This document shows, in pieces, positions 63,029 through 64,000 of a stretch of 64,000 nt of DNA. Under the pieces are notes generated by a model that did not search any database, had not been told where the DNA came from, and saw nothing but the letters and a program-made list of their open reading frames with translations. Source of the stretch: an uncultured Chloroflexus sp. (GTDB taxonomy: Bacteria > Chloroflexota > Chloroflexia > Chloroflexales > Chloroflexaceae); NCBI RefSeq assembly GCF_937951745.1, contig NZ_CALFBQ010000044.1:1-64000 (forward strand), read 5' to 3'. Position 1 is the stretch's first letter, and each line of letters starts with the position of its first letter. A program made the translations under genes and the position numbers.

Positions 63029-64000
63029 ATGAACAGCATCTTCCAATTGATCGCTGATCTGGCCGATCAGCCGGTGTGGCTAGCTGGCGGCGCTGTGCGC
63101 GCGTTGCTGAGCGGGCAAACGCCGGTTGATCTCGATCTGGCCACCGCTGGCAGCGGCTTGGTGCTAGCCAAAACGATTGCTGATGCTAGCGGTGGCGCAT
63201 TTGTCGCCCTCGATCGCGAACACGACACCGGACGCGCCGTGTTACCCGACGGGATCACGATTGATTGCGCGGCGCTCCGTGCTGCTGATATCGAGGGCGA
63301 TTTGCACTTGCGCGACTTTACCATCAATGCGCTCGCTTTGCCGCTCGCGGCAGCGCTGGCTGGCGACTGGAGCGCGCTGATCGATCCGCTCGGAGGGCGT
63401 GATGATCTGGCCGCCGGTCGCCTGCGCCTCTGTGCACCAACCAGCTTGCGCGATGACCCGTTGCGCGTGGTGCGGGCTGGGAGGTTCCGCGCCACTCACC
63501 GGCTGCTCCCAGACCCCAACCTCATCGCGGCGGCACGCGAGGCGGCTCCGCTGCTCGTGAACGTTGCGATCGAGCGCATCCGCGACGAGCTGCTAAAGAC
63601 ATGCGATGGGCCGGCTGCCGCCGCCGGTCTGCGCCTGCTCGACGAGGTTGGCGCGTTGACGATCATCTTCCCCGAACTCGAACCGGCCCGCACCTGCGAT
63701 CAGCCGCGGGTGCATTTTCTGCCGGTGTTAGCCCACATGCTCGAAACCGTCGCCGCGCTCGACTGGTTGATCGATGACGGTGATCCGCCGGTAGCGGTGC
63801 AGACGTATCCGCAGCTTAGCCGCGCACTGCCCTTTGCCGGCCAGTATCACGAGTTGCTCAACCAGCGCCGCGGCATCGTGCGACGCGCCGCATTGCTCAA
63901 GCTGGCGGCGCTCTTGCACGACAACGCCAAACCTCAGACGAAGGTCAGTCACCCCGATGGCACCGTGACCTTCTACGGCCATCAAAGCTTAGGCGCAGAA
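63029..64000 (+). CDS. CCA-adding enzyme / poly(A) polymerase family nucleotidyltransferase (partial)
   Basis: 324 codons from ATG 63029 to the window edge. WLAGGAVRALLSGQTPVDLDLA contains the GG...DxD nucleotidyltransferase motif of class II CCA enzymes; IDPLGGRDDLAAGRLRL, LRDDPLRVVRAGRFRAT (head and neck motifs) and AALLHDNAKPQTK, the start of an HD domain, are visible. The downstream end is missing. It is called a CCA-adding or A-adding enzyme; which one cannot be told by eye. Confidence 0.88.
   Translation, partial: MNSIFQLIADLADQPVWLAGGAVRALLSGQTPVDLDLATAGSGLVLAKTIADASGGAFVALDREHDTGRAVLPDGITIDCAALRAADIEGDLHLRDFTINALALPLAAALAGDWSALIDPLGGRDDLAAGRLRLCAPTSLRDDPLRVVRAGRFRATHRLLPDPNLIAAAREAAPLLVNVAIERIRDELLKTCDGPAAAAGLRLLDEVGALTIIFPELEPARTCDQPRVHFLPVLAHMLETVAALDWLIDDGDPPVAVQTYPQLSRALPFAGQYHELLNQRRGIVRRAALLKLAALLHDNAKPQTKVSHPDGTVTFYGHQSLGAE

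Overview
This window looks like chromosome from a filamentous anoxygenic phototroph of the Chloroflexus type (Chloroflexota). The main reason is a bacteriochlorophyll operon (PucC-like carrier, bchF, bchC, bchX, bchI, bchD). Supporting signs are moderate-to-high GC, DUF11 and sortase surface proteins, and G-rich intergenic repeats. The species assignment is inference; only the families and motifs are read from the sequence.

Layout. 1-1493 (-) is the amino-terminal part of a secreted DUF11-repeat protein. 2294-11975 (+) is the bch operon behind a clear promoter with an inverted repeat over its -35. Two small genes absent from an ordinary long-ORF view (53 aa at 7445 and 64 aa at 8364) flank a DUF169 gene inside it. 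12-17 kb holds hairpin repeats, a fused antitoxin/toxin-like relic (DUF433-DUF5615), rarA, a FAD-dependent oxidase with an 81-aa partner, and a decayed XamI-like restriction endonuclease. 16.8-19.9 kb (-) is a thiamine-precursor ABC operon controlled by a TPP riboswitch and terminator. 20-24.4 kb has a tRNA with anticodon CAT, a methyltransferase, a holin-like membrane protein, and a sortase with its LPxTS substrate. 24.5-29 kb (-) has an aminotransferase, an LLM oxidoreductase, and a NurA/HAS-barrel pair without HerA. 29-36.4 kb has folC, an orphan ABC-2 permease, two secreted glycine-rich repeat proteins, hflX with an apparent ATT start, and a glycosyltransferase.

37-44.8 kb (+) is a tight catabolic operon: GntR regulator, class III CoA-transferase, HMG-CoA-lyase-like enzyme, HyuA, HyuB and an N-carbamoylsarcosine-amidase-like hydrolase. 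The promoter carries the palindrome ATTGTATACAAT. This is the best candidate for an uncharacterised pathway: opening of a cyclic amide, amide hydrolysis, CoA activation and C-C cleavage.

45-64 kb is mostly housekeeping: nadD, rsmG, a PspA homologue, tdk, a LOG-family protein, rfbB, purK-purE, a WYL regulator, rplU-rpmA-rpmE, a REC-Roadblock protein, aspS, a polyprenyl-synthetase-like protein with a degenerate second Asp motif, a penicillin-acylase family protein, and the start of a CCA-adding enzyme.

The most unusual items are the small and accessory proteins of the bch operon, a BchX with an FtsQ-like tail, the ATT start of hflX, the riddled restriction-enzyme relic, the HerA-less NurA/HAS pair and the HyuAB/CoA operon.
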